NCBI GenBank assembly: GCA_946480345.1
Contig: CAMLJR010000021.1
Span: forward strand, 1 to 27,119
Origin: an uncultured Spongiibacteraceae bacterium
GTDB taxonomy: Bacteria; Pseudomonadota; Gammaproteobacteria; Pseudomonadales; CAMLJR01
Length of the DNA stretch: 27,119 bases
Direction of reading: 5' to 3'
Part shown: one piece after another, positions 8,532 to 18,107 of the stretch
How positions within the stretch are numbered: position 1 is the stretch's first letter
Layout of the letters: each line of letters opens with the position of its first letter
Notes under the pieces: generated by a model
What the model was told of the DNA's origin: nothing
Seen by the model: the letters and a program-made list of their open reading frames with translations, nothing else
Database searches by the model: none
Translations under genes and position numbers: made by a program

Positions 8532-8650
8532 TTAGCTTGCCTCGCTGGCGCCGGGAACCTCGGTGATTTCGGCGCGTCCTGTTCGTTTCCATTTTCAAGC
8601 ATGTACACGCAACGTATCGATGCCTGTAAAGATGGGTGTTTGGTCAATGC

Positions 8651-8681
8651 TTGGTTAGTCGTACGCCTGAGCGTTTATACT
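8651..8681 (+). promoter_or_regulatory. Possible sigma-70 promoter for the CNBD-HDOD gene
   Basis: A -10-like TATACT at 8676-8681 lies 26 nt before ATG 8708, with TTGGTT at 8651-8656 as a poor -35 at a long 19-nt spacing. This 170-nt gap is the only sizeable break within the plus-strand signalling run, so a second promoter here is reasonable. The -10 is good and the -35 weak. Confidence 0.35.
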
Positions 8682-8707
8682 AAGCGCCGATTAACTCGGG
8701 GGTGGGT

Positions 8708-9967
8708 ATGGCAGCAATACAAGGTCTGAATATCGAGCGGTTGCGCGATTTTACTAGTTTCCGCAATTTGCCCGAGGACGATTTGCTAGTGCTGGCGGGT
8801 CGCATGCAAATAAAAGAACTGCGTCGCGGCGAAGTGATGTTCGAATGCGGCGATATCGATTCGCAGGAAATATTTCTCCTCGCCGGTAAATTGCAGCTGA
8901 TCGCAGAAGATGGCCGCGAACGCGTCATCGAAGCGCGTACCACGGCCGCCAATCTCCCCATCGCTAAGTTGCGTCCCCGTCAATACACGGCGAAAGCGCT
9001 CACGAATGTCGAGTATTTCAGTGTCGATTGCGATCTGATCGAGTCGTTACTCGAAAACCAATCCGAGCAACAAGACATGGAGATTGGTTATGGCGTCATT
9101 GAAGTGGGCCATGACGCCGATGACGAAACACTGGAAATGCTGCACGCATTCCGGACCGATCTCGATGCACGCAAGTTCAAGCTTTCCAGCCTGCCTGAGG
9201 TTGCGATGAAAATTCGCAACATGCTCGATAGTAACGATGTCGGAGCGCGCCAAATTGCTGAAGTGGTGAATCGCGATCCGGTAATTGCCGCGAAAATTAT
9301 TCGTGCGGCGAACAGCCCTATTTATTTCGGCGCGGCGAAGTGCGAGAGCGTTCAGAGCGCGATCGTGCGTCTCGGGTTATTGACTACGAAGCAATTAGTG
9401 ATCGGCTTTACGTTGCGCGATTTGTTTGACATCAGCGCGCCGCTGTTGAAAAAAGTCATGACCGAGACGTGGCAGCAAAGCGTGGACGTTGCCGCGATCA
9501 GCTTTGTGTTAGCTCGTCACACCAAGCTCTACGACCCCGAAGAGGCAATGCTCGCCGGATTGGTGTCCAATATCGGTGTGCTATCGGTACTTAATTACGC
9601 AAAAAATTATCCGCAACTGCTAGAGAACGAAACACTTTTGCATCAATGGATCGATAAATTGAAAGGCGAAGTCGGGGCGATGGTTCTGGAAAACTGGCAG
9701 TTCCCCGAAGAAATCGTCGAAGTCGCGCGCGGTTGCGAAGATTGGCCGCGCTGCCCGACAACCCGCGCCGATTTGTGCGATCTCGTATTGGTGGCAACGT
9801 TGCACAGCTATATCGGCAAGCGTCGTCATCCGGCGCCGCCGCGTCTCGATCAAGTGCCCGCTTATCAAAAACTTGCACTCGGTAAATTGACACCGGAATT
9901 GACTCTGCAAATTCTGGTGGAGGCGAAAGATCAAATCGCGCAAGCGCGCTCGCTGCTCGCGGCGTAA
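8708..9967 (+). CDS. Cyclic-nucleotide-binding-fold (CNBD) plus HDOD domain protein
   Basis: A 419-residue two-domain protein. Residues about 8-115 form a cNMP-binding jelly roll: FTSFRNLPEDDLLVLAGRM and LRRGEVMFECGDIDSQEIFLL are typical, the latter matching the GE-x-IF-x-GD-x-x-x-x-x-YFI block. Where the phosphate-binding cassette should be (about 79-98) the sequence lacks the GE(L/I)A motif, although R91 sits near the usual Arg position; ligand binding is thus doubtful. Residues about 156-345 are an HDOD domain (LSSLPEVAMKIRNMLD, VNRDPVIAAKIIRAANSP, SVQSAIVRLGL), a fold found in signalling proteins and usually catalytically inert. ATG 8708 is preferred over GTG 8702 because a GGGGG ribosome site lies just upstream. 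The stop overlaps the rsmJ start by one base. It could be the reader of a nucleotide made and degraded by the genes before it (inference). Confidence 0.85.
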   Translation: MAAIQGLNIERLRDFTSFRNLPEDDLLVLAGRMQIKELRRGEVMFECGDIDSQEIFLLAGKLQLIAEDGRERVIEARTTAANLPIAKLRPRQYTAKALTNVEYFSVDCDLIESLLENQSEQQDMEIGYGVIEVGHDADDETLEMLHAFRTDLDARKFKLSSLPEVAMKIRNMLDSNDVGARQIAEVVNRDPVIAAKIIRAANSPIYFGAAKCESVQSAIVRLGLLTTKQLVIGFTLRDLFDISAPLLKKVMTETWQQSVDVAAISFVLARHTKLYDPEEAMLAGLVSNIGVLSVLNYAKNYPQLLENETLLHQWIDKLKGEVGAMVLENWQFPEEIVEVARGCEDWPRCPTTRADLCDLVLVATLHSYIGKRRHPAPPRLDQVPAYQKLALGKLTPELTLQILVEAKDQIAQARSLLAA

Positions 9968-10728
9968 TGACCGCCGCAGTCGTAGTTGTCGCTGCTGCGG
10001 AAGATCGACAACGCAGCCAAGCACTGGCGCAACATTTATCGTTGCCGCTATTCGACACCATCGCTGCATTGCCCGCCAACTGCGTTGCGTATCTGCGTTA
10101 TTTCGATAGCAAACTGCAATTATTTCCGGCCGGTGCGCAGTCGGGTCCGATCGTTGTCGATTTCACCGGTAATGCCACCGCGCATCGACTGCGCAGCGGC
10201 GGCGAATTAATCGTCAAAGCTGTGCGCGGTCGGAGTAAAGAAGCCCTGCATGTGATCGATGCGACGGCCGGTCTCGGACGCGATAGTTTTATTCTCGCCG
10301 CGCACGGATTTCGAGTCACCGCATTCGAACGCGAGCCAGTTATTTCGGCATTGCTTGCCGATGGATTGCAGCGCGCGCTGGTTGCGGAAGACATCACCAT
10401 TCGCGAGATCGCACAACGCATTTCGTTGCACGCTGTCGACGCCTGCGAGCATTTAACGGGGGTGATGGATAGTATCGATGTTGTCTATCTCGATCCGATG
10501 TTTCCACATTCGGATAAGAACGCACTGGTAAAAAAAGACATGCGTTTGTTTCAACAATTATTCGTGACGCATGACAACGAAGCGGAACAACTGCTGACAA
10601 ATGCCCGTAATACAGCGCGGTTGCGCGTCGTTGTGAAACGTCCCGCCAAGGCGCGGCCGCTGGCCGCAGCCGAGCCTGCCTATACGATTGCCGGCAAAGC
10701 GGTACGGTTTGACGTTTATCCGCGCTGA
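9967..10728 (+). CDS. rsmJ: 16S rRNA (guanine1516-N2)-methyltransferase RsmJ
   Basis: A 253-residue SAM-dependent methyltransferase that makes m2G1516 in the small ribosomal subunit. The E. coli protein is 250 residues. The SAM-binding motif is HVIDATAGLGRDSFILA (about 94-110). The motif IV catalytic block is VYLDPMFPHSDKNAL, diagnostic of RsmJ/YhiQ. The C-terminal RVVVKRPAKARPLA is also typical. Translation starts within the stop codon of the CNBD-HDOD gene (TAATG), so a housekeeping rRNA modification gene is coupled to a signalling gene. Confidence 0.93.
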   Translation: MTAAVVVVAAAEDRQRSQALAQHLSLPLFDTIAALPANCVAYLRYFDSKLQLFPAGAQSGPIVVDFTGNATAHRLRSGGELIVKAVRGRSKEALHVIDATAGLGRDSFILAAHGFRVTAFEREPVISALLADGLQRALVAEDITIREIAQRISLHAVDACEHLTGVMDSIDVVYLDPMFPHSDKNALVKKDMRLFQQLFVTHDNEAEQLLTNARNTARLRVVVKRPAKARPLAAAEPAYTIAGKAVRFDVYPR

Positions 10729-10850
10729 CACCCATTCGTCCATCAGTGGATCGTGAACACATCAGTCCTGCGTATCCGAACCATCGCTACCTCGCGAGTA
10801 AATCATTCTCCGAGCAGCGTGCGATTCGCGTCGCGAAGTGATTTCCGTTA

Positions 10851-10881
10851 AGCTGCGGCCTCGTTTGATCTAGCCGCAGCT
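10851..10881 (+). repeat. Hairpin in the rhlE leader
   Basis: Perfect 9-bp arms AGCTGCGGC (10851-10859) and GCCGCAGCT (10873-10881) enclose a 13-nt loop. The second arm also takes part in an overlapping 12-bp palindrome, CCGCAGCTGCGG (10874-10885), so two structures compete. It ends 27 nt before the rhlE start codon and has no T-run. A role in self-regulation by the helicase is possible. Confidence 0.5.
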
Positions 10882-10908
10882 GCGGTCCTTTCTGAAAAAA
10901 AGCCTCCT

Positions 10909-12312
10909 ATGACAGCATTTTCCTCGCTTGGCCTGGCCGAGCCGTTATTACGTGCGGTGCAAGACACCGGTTATCAAAACGCGACTCCGATTCAGGAGAA
11001 AGCGATTCCGGTGATTCTCGACGGTCGCGATGTGCTTGCCGCCGCGCAAACCGGTACCGGTAAAACCGCTGGTTTTACGTTGCCGTTATTGCAGCGCCTG
11101 ATGGATGGCGAGCTCGCGAAAAACCGGTCGGTGCGGGCATTGGTGCTGACGCCGACACGTGAACTCGCCGCGCAAGTCGCCGAAAGCGTCACCACTTACG
11201 GCCAGTATTTAACATTGCGATCCGCTGTAGTGTTCGGCGGTGTCAGCATCAATCCGCAAATGATGAAATTGCGCGGCGGTGTCGATATTTTGGTAGCGAC
11301 GCCCGGTCGCTTGCTCGATCTGCAAGGCCAGCGCGCAGTCGATTTATCGAAGGTCGAAATTCTCGTTCTCGATGAAGCCGATCGCATGCTCGACATGGGA
11401 TTCATTCACGATATTCGCCGCATCATTAAATTGCTGCCGCCGCGTCGGCAGAATTTATTATTCTCTGCCACGTTCTCCGACGACATTCGCCAGCTCACCA
11501 AAGGCGTGTTGCACGATCCGGTCAATATCGAAGTCGCGCCGCGCAATACCGCAGCAACCAAAGTTCAGCAAACGGTTTATCAAGTCGATAAAGGCGATAA
11601 GCACGATATTCTCAGTTATCTGATTCAAAGCGGCGGGTGGGAGCAAGTGCTCGTATTCACTCGCACCAAACATGGCGCCAATAAACTCGCACAGCAATTG
11701 GAGCGCGATGGCATTACATCGGCTGCCATTCATGGCAATAAAAGCCAAGGCGCTCGCACCCGCGCGCTTGCGGATTTCAAATCAGGCGAAGTACGTGTGC
11801 TGGTTGCGACCGACATTGCCGCGCGCGGTCTCGATATCGAACAGTTGCCGCATGTGGTGAATTACGAATTACCGAATGTGCCGGAAGATTATGTGCATCG
11901 CATTGGCCGCACCGGCCGCGCTGGCGCGAGCGGCGAAGCGATTTCGTTAGTGAGCCCGGAAGAGCGCAAATATCAACTCGATATCGAGCGCTTGCTGAAG
12001 CGCAAACTCGATGTGCAGCCGGTGCCGTATTTCGAGCCCGGCGAGAAAAAACCCATGCAGGCGCTCGACGAAGTTCCCGCTAGAAATAAACCGGCACCGC
12101 GCCCGCAGCGTTCGCATTCATCGCAGGGGCAGCGTAAGCCGTCCTCGCCGCGTGGCGATGGTCAGGGCGCTCAGCGCAGTCATGGGTCGCGACCAGCAGG
12201 TGGAAAATCTTCTGCCCCACGTTCCGGCAATGTATCGGGCAATACTTCAAAGCCGTCTAACGGAAACGCTCAGCGGCGCCGTCGACCGCGTCCGAAAGCC
12301 ACTCCGCAGTAA
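10909..12312 (+). CDS. rhlE: DEAD-box ATP-dependent RNA helicase, RhlE type
   Basis: A 467-residue RNA helicase with the complete DEAD-box motif set: Q motif GYQNATPIQ (21-29), Walker A AQTGTGKT (46-53), PTRELA, TPGR (131-134), DEAD (155-158), SAT (186-188), ARGLDI and HRIGRTGR (330-337). These make two RecA-like domains up to about residue 360. The C-terminal 100 residues are low-complexity, rich in Pro, Ser, Arg, Lys and Gly, an RNA-binding tail common in RhlE-type proteins. The protein is expected to act in ribosome assembly and RNA turnover, often in the cold. The ribosome site is poor (AGCCTCCT precedes ATG), and a hairpin lies in the leader. The nearest other families, RhlB, SrmB and DbpA, fit less well; the start TAFSSLGL and the [12 protein letters not shown] region resemble RhlE. 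Confidence 0.88.
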   Translation: MTAFSSLGLAEPLLRAVQDTGYQNATPIQEKAIPVILDGRDVLAAAQTGTGKTAGFTLPLLQRLMDGELAKNRSVRALVLTPTRELAAQVAESVTTYGQYLTLRSAVVFGGVSINPQMMKLRGGVDILVATPGRLLDLQGQRAVDLSKVEILVLDEADRMLDMGFIHDIRRIIKLLPPRRQNLLFSATFSDDIRQLTKGVLHDPVNIEVAPRNTAATKVQQTVYQVDKGDKHDILSYLIQSGGWEQVLVFTRTKHGANKLAQQLERDGITSAAIHGNKSQGARTRALADFKSGEVRVLVATDIAARGLDIEQLPHVVNYELPNVPEDYVHRIGRTGRAGASGEAISLVSPEERKYQLDIERLLKRKLDVQPVPYFEPGEKKPMQALDEVPARNKPAPRPQRSHSSQGQRKPSSPRGDGQGAQRSHGSRPAGGKSSAPRSGNVSGNTSKPSNGNAQRRRRPRPKATPQ

Positions 12313-12317
12313 CGGCG

Positions 12318-12827
12318 TTATAGGGCTGTGAGTATTTGCCGCCATGCATCGAGCTTTGCGGCAAAGCTCATTCCAGCATGCGCCGGGCTGGTCGATGGCA
12401 GGTGCATATAATCGATCGCAGCACTCTTTGCGGATAATTTCGGTTCGATGTATTTGCGAAATAATTTCGCTGCGGTCGAACCGTTAAAGCAGATACGCCG
12501 AATAGTGCGGTGACGTTCGAGTAGTGCGGGAATATCGTTCGGTACGATCGATTCGATTTCGATATCTGCATCCAGGCTGCCTGGCCGCACGCATGATTCC
12601 AATACATCCCAAACCACGACGCCGCAATTCGCCAGTTGCTCCAGACGTTCGGCATAGGGCGTCTTCGGATCGATACCGAACAACTCTCCGATGATCGGCC
12701 AGAATGCATTGCGCGGATGCGCGTAATATTGCTGCGCCTCCAACGACTTCTTGCCGGGCATCGTGCCGAGAATCAACAGGCGCGGATTTTTTCCTTCGAC
12801 CGGTGGAAAGCTGCAAATCGTCGACAC
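12318..12827 (-). CDS. Hypoxanthine (deoxyinosine)-DNA glycosylase-like protein, UDG superfamily
   Basis: A 169-residue member of the uracil-DNA glycosylase superfamily, closest by motif to the hypoxanthine-DNA glycosylase family (family 6). LLILGTMPGKKSLE (about 18-31) is the first catalytic motif, followed by QQYYAHPRNAFWPIIGELFG, and LPSTSPAHAG (about 143-152) is the second, DNA-contacting loop. By family it removes deaminated adenine (hypoxanthine) from DNA. The start is GTG at 12827; no in-frame ATG fits upstream. It converges with rhlE, only 5 nt between the stop codons, and no clear terminator is present. It follows the SirB2-like gene by 27 nt. Confidence 0.85.
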   Translation of the reverse strand: MSTICSFPPVEGKNPRLLILGTMPGKKSLEAQQYYAHPRNAFWPIIGELFGIDPKTPYAERLEQLANCGVVVWDVLESCVRPGSLDADIEIESIVPNDIPALLERHRTIRRICFNGSTAAKLFRKYIEPKLSAKSAAIDYMHLPSTSPAHAGMSFAAKLDAWRQILTAL

Positions 12828-12854
12828 GTAATGTGATTCTTTATTGGCCGTCGA

Positions 12855-13229
12855 TCAAAAAAATATCGGCGTTTTGATCATCGCAACCATGGCGATGTAG
12901 GCAAATGTCGCGATCGCGAATAAGTAGGCTATCGCAATCGTGATTTTAGTTTTTGCGAAACGCAACGCTACTAATCCCAGGCCTATGTAAACAAACAAGC
13001 CGATCAGCTTTGCGGTCAGCCACGGTGTGGTGAGCGGATATTGATGAATCGAGATGGTGAGGCCGATAGCGCTCAACAACAAAAACGTATCGACGATATG
13101 CGGTGCAATTTTCAGAAATTTCTTTTGCAGCAATGGGGAGTCGGCGAGTCGCAATGCGCCGCGCACGATAAAACCGATAATCGAAATTACCGCGCACAGC
13201 ATGTGTAGATGTTTCAGGGCGAAATACAT
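12855..13229 (-). CDS. SirB2-family integral membrane protein
   Basis: A 124-residue inner-membrane protein with four predicted hydrophobic segments at about 8-25, 44-62, 71-91 and 97-118. The opening ALKHLHMLCAVISIIGFIVRG and the PHIVDTFLLLSAIGL segment are characteristic of the SirB2 family (named for an invasion-gene regulator in Salmonella; molecular function unknown). Its start overlaps the xseA stop by one base (TAATG), so the two are translationally coupled. The association with xseA appears to be positional only. Confidence 0.85.
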   Translation of the reverse strand: MYFALKHLHMLCAVISIIGFIVRGALRLADSPLLQKKFLKIAPHIVDTFLLLSAIGLTISIHQYPLTTPWLTAKLIGLFVYIGLGLVALRFAKTKITIAIAYLFAIATFAYIAMVAMIKTPIFF

Positions 13230-14608
13230 TAATCGTTCTCCGTGATGATCGTCGTAACAGTTGAAATCAATTGGCCGCGCGCAAGTCGTGTGCGAATGTG
13301 ATCGCCGACCGTAACGTGTTCGGATTTACGCAGCACAGCGTCGTCGCTATCGGTCGTGATCGAATAACCGCGCTGCAATGTTGCCAGCGGACTGACGCTA
13401 TTGAGCAATTGCACCGCGCCTTGCAGTTGCTGGCGATGTTGCTGCATGGTGTATTGCATGCCGGTGACTAAGTGCTTGCGGCAGAAATCGACGCGCGTGC
13501 GCAGTTGTCGTAATTGTTGACCGGGGTGATGACGCTGCAAGCGAGAAAACAAAATTTGCAGATGCTGACGTTGTTCGCGTTGCGTGCGTTTCGTTGCGTT
13601 GAGCAGGCGCATTTCTAGTTCGTCGAGACGCAAGGACCACTGCCGCAATTTTTGTCCGGGGTGTTGCAGGCTGCGCAGTTGCCAATCGAGCTGTTGGCGT
13701 TTTTTTGCGATCGATCGCTGCCAGGATTGCAGCAGGCGCTGTTCCCAACCGAGCACTTGCTGTAATTGTTCGCGCCAGTCGCGGCTCAATAATTCCGCCG
13801 CTGCGGAGGGTGTCGCAGCGCGAATGTCGGCAACGAAATCGGCAATTGTGAAATCGACTTCATGACCGACGGCGCTGACGATCGGCAAATTGCTTGCGGC
13901 AATCGCGCGCGCTACGTTTTCATCGTTGAATGCCCACAAATCTTCGAGCGAGCCACCGCCGCGGCCGAGCAGAATCGCATCGAAGCGATGGCGTTGTTGT
14001 GCGTGCAATCGATTAGCCGATTCGAGCGCGCGGACGATTGCGTTCGGTGCCTGCTCGCCTTGTACCGGTACCGGAAAGATCGTAATGCGAGTGGCCGGAG
14101 AGCGCCGTTGCAGCACAGTCAAAATATCGCGCACTGCAGCGCCGGTGGCGGAAGTGATGACTGCGATGTGCGCGATATTATCGGGCAGCGGTTTTTTGCG
14201 CGCTGGCGCGAATAATCCTTCGGCCTGTAATTTTTGTTTCAGTAATTCGAATTGTGCGGCGAGAAGGCCGGCACCGGCAGGCTGCATATCTTCCGCAATC
14301 AACTGATATTCGCCGCGTGCTTCGTACAAGCTGATCGCGCCTTTGACCAGTACCTTGGTGCCGTCGGCAGGTTGGAAGCGCAATCGAAAATTGCGATTGC
14401 GAAACATCGCGCAGCGAATTTGCGCGGTGCCGTCTTTCAGCGTGAAATACCAATGACCGGAACTCGGCCGCGAGAAATTTGAAATCTCGCCTTCGACCCA
14501 TACGTTCGCGAAGCAATCCTCAAGCAATTGCCGCGCGAGCCGATTCAATTGGCTGACGCTGAGAACGGCTTCTGGCCGCGCCGGAGTGTGGTCGTTGGAT
14601 AGGGACAT
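13229..14608 (-). CDS. xseA: Exodeoxyribonuclease VII large subunit
   Basis: A 459-residue large subunit of exonuclease VII, which degrades single-stranded DNA together with XseB. The N-terminal OB fold is clear (VSQLNRLARQLLEDCFANVWVEGEIS, then HWYFTLKD and IRCAMFRN). The catalytic domain has VITSATGAAVRDIL, LGRGGGSLEDLWAFN and SAVGHEVDFTIADFVADIRAATPSAAAEL. A long Gln/Arg-rich coiled-coil follows (about 290-400), as is normal, and a short OB-like C-terminal end with RGYSI. ATG 14608 is chosen because it gives the usual length (E. coli 456). ATG 14650 is also in frame but adds 14 residues that the family lacks. xseB is not in the window. It is divergent from guaB. Confidence 0.95.
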   Translation of the reverse strand: MSLSNDHTPARPEAVLSVSQLNRLARQLLEDCFANVWVEGEISNFSRPSSGHWYFTLKDGTAQIRCAMFRNRNFRLRFQPADGTKVLVKGAISLYEARGEYQLIAEDMQPAGAGLLAAQFELLKQKLQAEGLFAPARKKPLPDNIAHIAVITSATGAAVRDILTVLQRRSPATRITIFPVPVQGEQAPNAIVRALESANRLHAQQRHRFDAILLGRGGGSLEDLWAFNDENVARAIAASNLPIVSAVGHEVDFTIADFVADIRAATPSAAAELLSRDWREQLQQVLGWEQRLLQSWQRSIAKKRQQLDWQLRSLQHPGQKLRQWSLRLDELEMRLLNATKRTQREQRQHLQILFSRLQRHHPGQQLRQLRTRVDFCRKHLVTGMQYTMQQHRQQLQGAVQLLNSVSPLATLQRGYSITTDSDDAVLRKSEHVTVGDHIRTRLARGQLISTVTTIITEND

Positions 14609-14641
14609 GGCGCCGCATTCTACTGGCTGAATCGGCAACGC

Positions 14642-14664
14642 GCGAAGCATTCATACTGCTTCGC
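14642..14664. repeat. Inverted repeat between xseA and guaB
   Basis: Perfect 8-bp arms GCGAAGCA and TGCTTCGC separated by 7 nt. It lies 33 nt upstream of the xseA start and directly upstream of the guaB promoter candidate at 14690-14718. It may be an operator for a shared regulator (for example of purine genes) or a hairpin in the xseA leader. The arms do not match the PurR box as I know it. Confidence 0.45.
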
Positions 14665-14689
14665 CGATAGGAACCGCTTTACCGGCTTG

Positions 14690-14718
14690 TTTACCGTACT
14701 GGGCTGATCCATTAAGAT
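14690..14718 (+). promoter_or_regulatory. Probable sigma-70 promoter of guaB
   Basis: TTTACC (14690-14695) and TAAGAT (14713-14718) are separated by 17 nt, each matching the -35 and -10 consensus at four of six bases. The -10 lies 33 nt upstream of the guaB ATG, and an AAGGGGG ribosome site follows. Position and spacing fit well. Confidence 0.5.
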
Positions 14719-14733
14719 GCGCGATTCTTTTAG

Positions 14734-16224
<1,491 letters not shown>

Positions 16225-16242
16225 GTTCGAGTGTTAGATACC

Positions 16243-16270
16243 ACGGGGCTGCGGCCCCGTTTGTTTTTTT
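16243..16270 (+). terminator. Rho-independent terminator of guaB
   Basis: A 7-bp GC-rich stem, ACGGGGC / GCCCCGT, with a 4-nt TGCG loop is followed by TTGTTTTTTT. It starts 18 nt after the guaB stop codon. It should stop most transcription before guaA. Confidence 0.88.
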
Positions 16271-16312
16271 GAAATGTTTGATGGTGCGGAGTATCGAATC
16301 CGCCGCTCTACC

Positions 16313-16398
16313 GGAAGGTTTGCGACGACACGCCGTGAATACGTCCATGTAGGCTCGGTGTCGGCATCCATGCCGACAACGGTCGCTGCAAATCTTCC
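16313..16398. repeat. Nested inverted-repeat element (REP/MITE-like) between guaB and guaA
   Basis: The outer arms are 16313-16329 (GGAAGGTTTGCGACGAC) and 16382-16398 (GTCGCTGCAAATCTTCC); they pair at 14 of 17 positions, or 16 of 17 if G-U pairs are allowed. Inside is a perfect hairpin, 16359-16378, with 9-bp arms TGTCGGCAT / ATGCCGACA and 2 nt between. Its middle (GTCCATGTAGGCTCGG) resembles dispersed extragenic repeats that I recall from other gammaproteobacteria. No second copy was seen in this window. Confidence 0.68.
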
Positions 16399-16445
16399 AG
16401 TAGATCGGCTCGCATCCGCGCGAATTTATGTCCTATGGAAAACGT

Positions 16446-18026
16446 ATGACCCAAGATATTCACGCCAGCCGCATTTTAATTCTCGACTTCGGTTCGCAAT
16501 ACACGCAATTGATCGCACGCCGCGTGCGTGAAATTGGTGTGTATTGCGAAATCTATCCGTACGAAATGAGCGAAGAAGCGATTCGCGCATTCAATCCGCG
16601 CGGGATTATTTTGTCGGGCGGTCCCGAATCGGTGACCGAATTACATTCGCCGCGCGCACCGCAATGCGTATTCGAAATGGGATTGCCGGTGTTCGGCGTT
16701 TGCTACGGTATGCAGACGATGGCCGAACAGCTTGGCGGTAAAGTCGCCGGATCGAATGTGCGCGAATTCGGTTACGCGCAAGTGAAGCTGCTCGGCGAAA
16801 ACGCATTGTTCCGCGATATTCGCGATCACATCGATCATGCCGATGGCGCTGCGTTGATCGATGTGTGGATGAGCCACGGCGATAAAGTCAGCGCGATGCC
16901 GCCGGGTTTTGAATTATCCGCATCGACCGAATCGTGCCCGATCGCGGCGATGACCTGCGAAGCGAAAAAGTTTTATGGTGTGCAATTTCATCCAGAAGTC
17001 ACGCATACACTGCAAGGCAAACGGATTCTCGAACATTTCCTGTTGAATATTTGCGGCTGCGAAGCATTGTGGACAGCGGCGAATATTATCGAAGACGCCA
17101 TTCGCACCGTGCGCGCGCAAGTCGGTAAAAACAAGGTGCTGCTCGGTTTATCCGGCGGTGTCGATTCGTCGGTCGTTGCGGCGTTATTACATCGCGCGAT
17201 CGGCGATCAGCTCACCTGCGTATTTGTCGATAACGGTCTGCTGCGCAAACACGAAGGCGATCAGGTGATGGACATGTTCGCGCGCAATATGGGCGTGAAA
17301 GTGATTCGCGCGGACGCAGAGAAGAAATTCCTCGATAAATTACTCGGTGTGAACGATCCCGAGAAGAAACGCAAAATCATCGGCAATACATTTATCGAAA
17401 TATTCGATGTCGAAGCAACCAAACTCAAAGATGTGAAATTTCTCGCGCAAGGCACGATTTATCCCGATGTGATCGAATCAGCTGCGGCGAAAACCGGCAA
17501 GGCGCATGTGATCAAATCGCATCACAACGTCGGTGGTTTGCCGGAAGACATGCAGTTCGAACTGGTCGAGCCGTTGCGCGAATTATTCAAAGACGAAGTG
17601 CGCAAAATCGGTCTCGAACTCGGCCTGCCGTATGACATGGTGTATCGCCATCCATTCCCCGGTCCGGGGTTGGGCGTGCGTATTCTCGGCGAAGTGCGAA
17701 AAGAGTACGCCGATATTCTGCGCGAAGCCGATGCGATATTTATCGAAGAATTGCATAAGGCCGATTGGTACCACAAAACCAGTCAGGCGTTCGCGGTGTT
17801 TCTGCCAGTGAAATCGGTTGGCGTGGTCGGCGATGGACGCCGCTACGAATGGGTCATCGCATTGCGCGCCGTTGAAACGATCGACTTCATGACCGCACGC
17901 TGGGCACATTTGCCATACGAATTATTGGAAAAAGTGTCGAACCGCATCATCAACGAAATCGCCGGCGTATCGCGCGTAACGTATGACGTATCGAGCAAGC
18001 CGCCGGCGACGATTGAGTGGGAATGA
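16446..18026 (+). CDS. guaA: GMP synthase (glutamine-hydrolysing)
   Basis: A 526-residue enzyme that aminates XMP to GMP using glutamine and ATP. The N-terminal class I amidotransferase domain has the Cys-His-Glu triad at C86 (GVCYGMQ), H182 and E184 (QFHPEVTHT). The ATP pyrophosphatase domain has the PP-loop LSGGVDSS (235-242). The C-terminal dimerisation domain contains [15 protein letters not shown] and ends in the usual [13 protein letters not shown] 16446 is chosen over the in-frame ATG 16428 because GGAAAA precedes it, the N-terminus [15 protein letters not shown] matches the family and the length agrees with E. coli (525). It must have its own promoter or depend on read-through, because a terminator and a repeat element separate it from guaB. 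Confidence 0.97.
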   Translation: MTQDIHASRILILDFGSQYTQLIARRVREIGVYCEIYPYEMSEEAIRAFNPRGIILSGGPESVTELHSPRAPQCVFEMGLPVFGVCYGMQTMAEQLGGKVAGSNVREFGYAQVKLLGENALFRDIRDHIDHADGAALIDVWMSHGDKVSAMPPGFELSASTESCPIAAMTCEAKKFYGVQFHPEVTHTLQGKRILEHFLLNICGCEALWTAANIIEDAIRTVRAQVGKNKVLLGLSGGVDSSVVAALLHRAIGDQLTCVFVDNGLLRKHEGDQVMDMFARNMGVKVIRADAEKKFLDKLLGVNDPEKKRKIIGNTFIEIFDVEATKLKDVKFLAQGTIYPDVIESAAAKTGKAHVIKSHHNVGGLPEDMQFELVEPLRELFKDEVRKIGLELGLPYDMVYRHPFPGPGLGVRILGEVRKEYADILREADAIFIEELHKADWYHKTSQAFAVFLPVKSVGVVGDGRRYEWVIALRAVETIDFMTARWAHLPYELLEKVSNRIINEIAGVSRVTYDVSSKPPATIEWE

Positions 18027-18082
18027 TTTTGGCGATATTTGAGCGACGCTAGGCGTTGGTCACGACTACGCACAAGCGGCAG

Positions 18083-18107
18083 GGGATCGGACTATTGGAT
18101 CCCTTTT
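18083..18107 (+). terminator. Possible weak terminator downstream of guaA
   Basis: GGGATC (18083-18088) and GATCCC (18098-18103) form a 6-bp stem with a 9-nt loop, followed by TTTT. It lies 57 nt after the guaA stop and overlaps the 3' end of the convergent hydrolase gene. The stem is short and the T-run brief. Confidence 0.45.

Noticed and set aside
8548..8575. GCGCCG...CGGCGC inverted repeat after the HD gene, considered as a terminator.
   Set aside because: Only 6 bp with a 16-nt loop and no T-run; this is likely by chance in GC-rich DNA.
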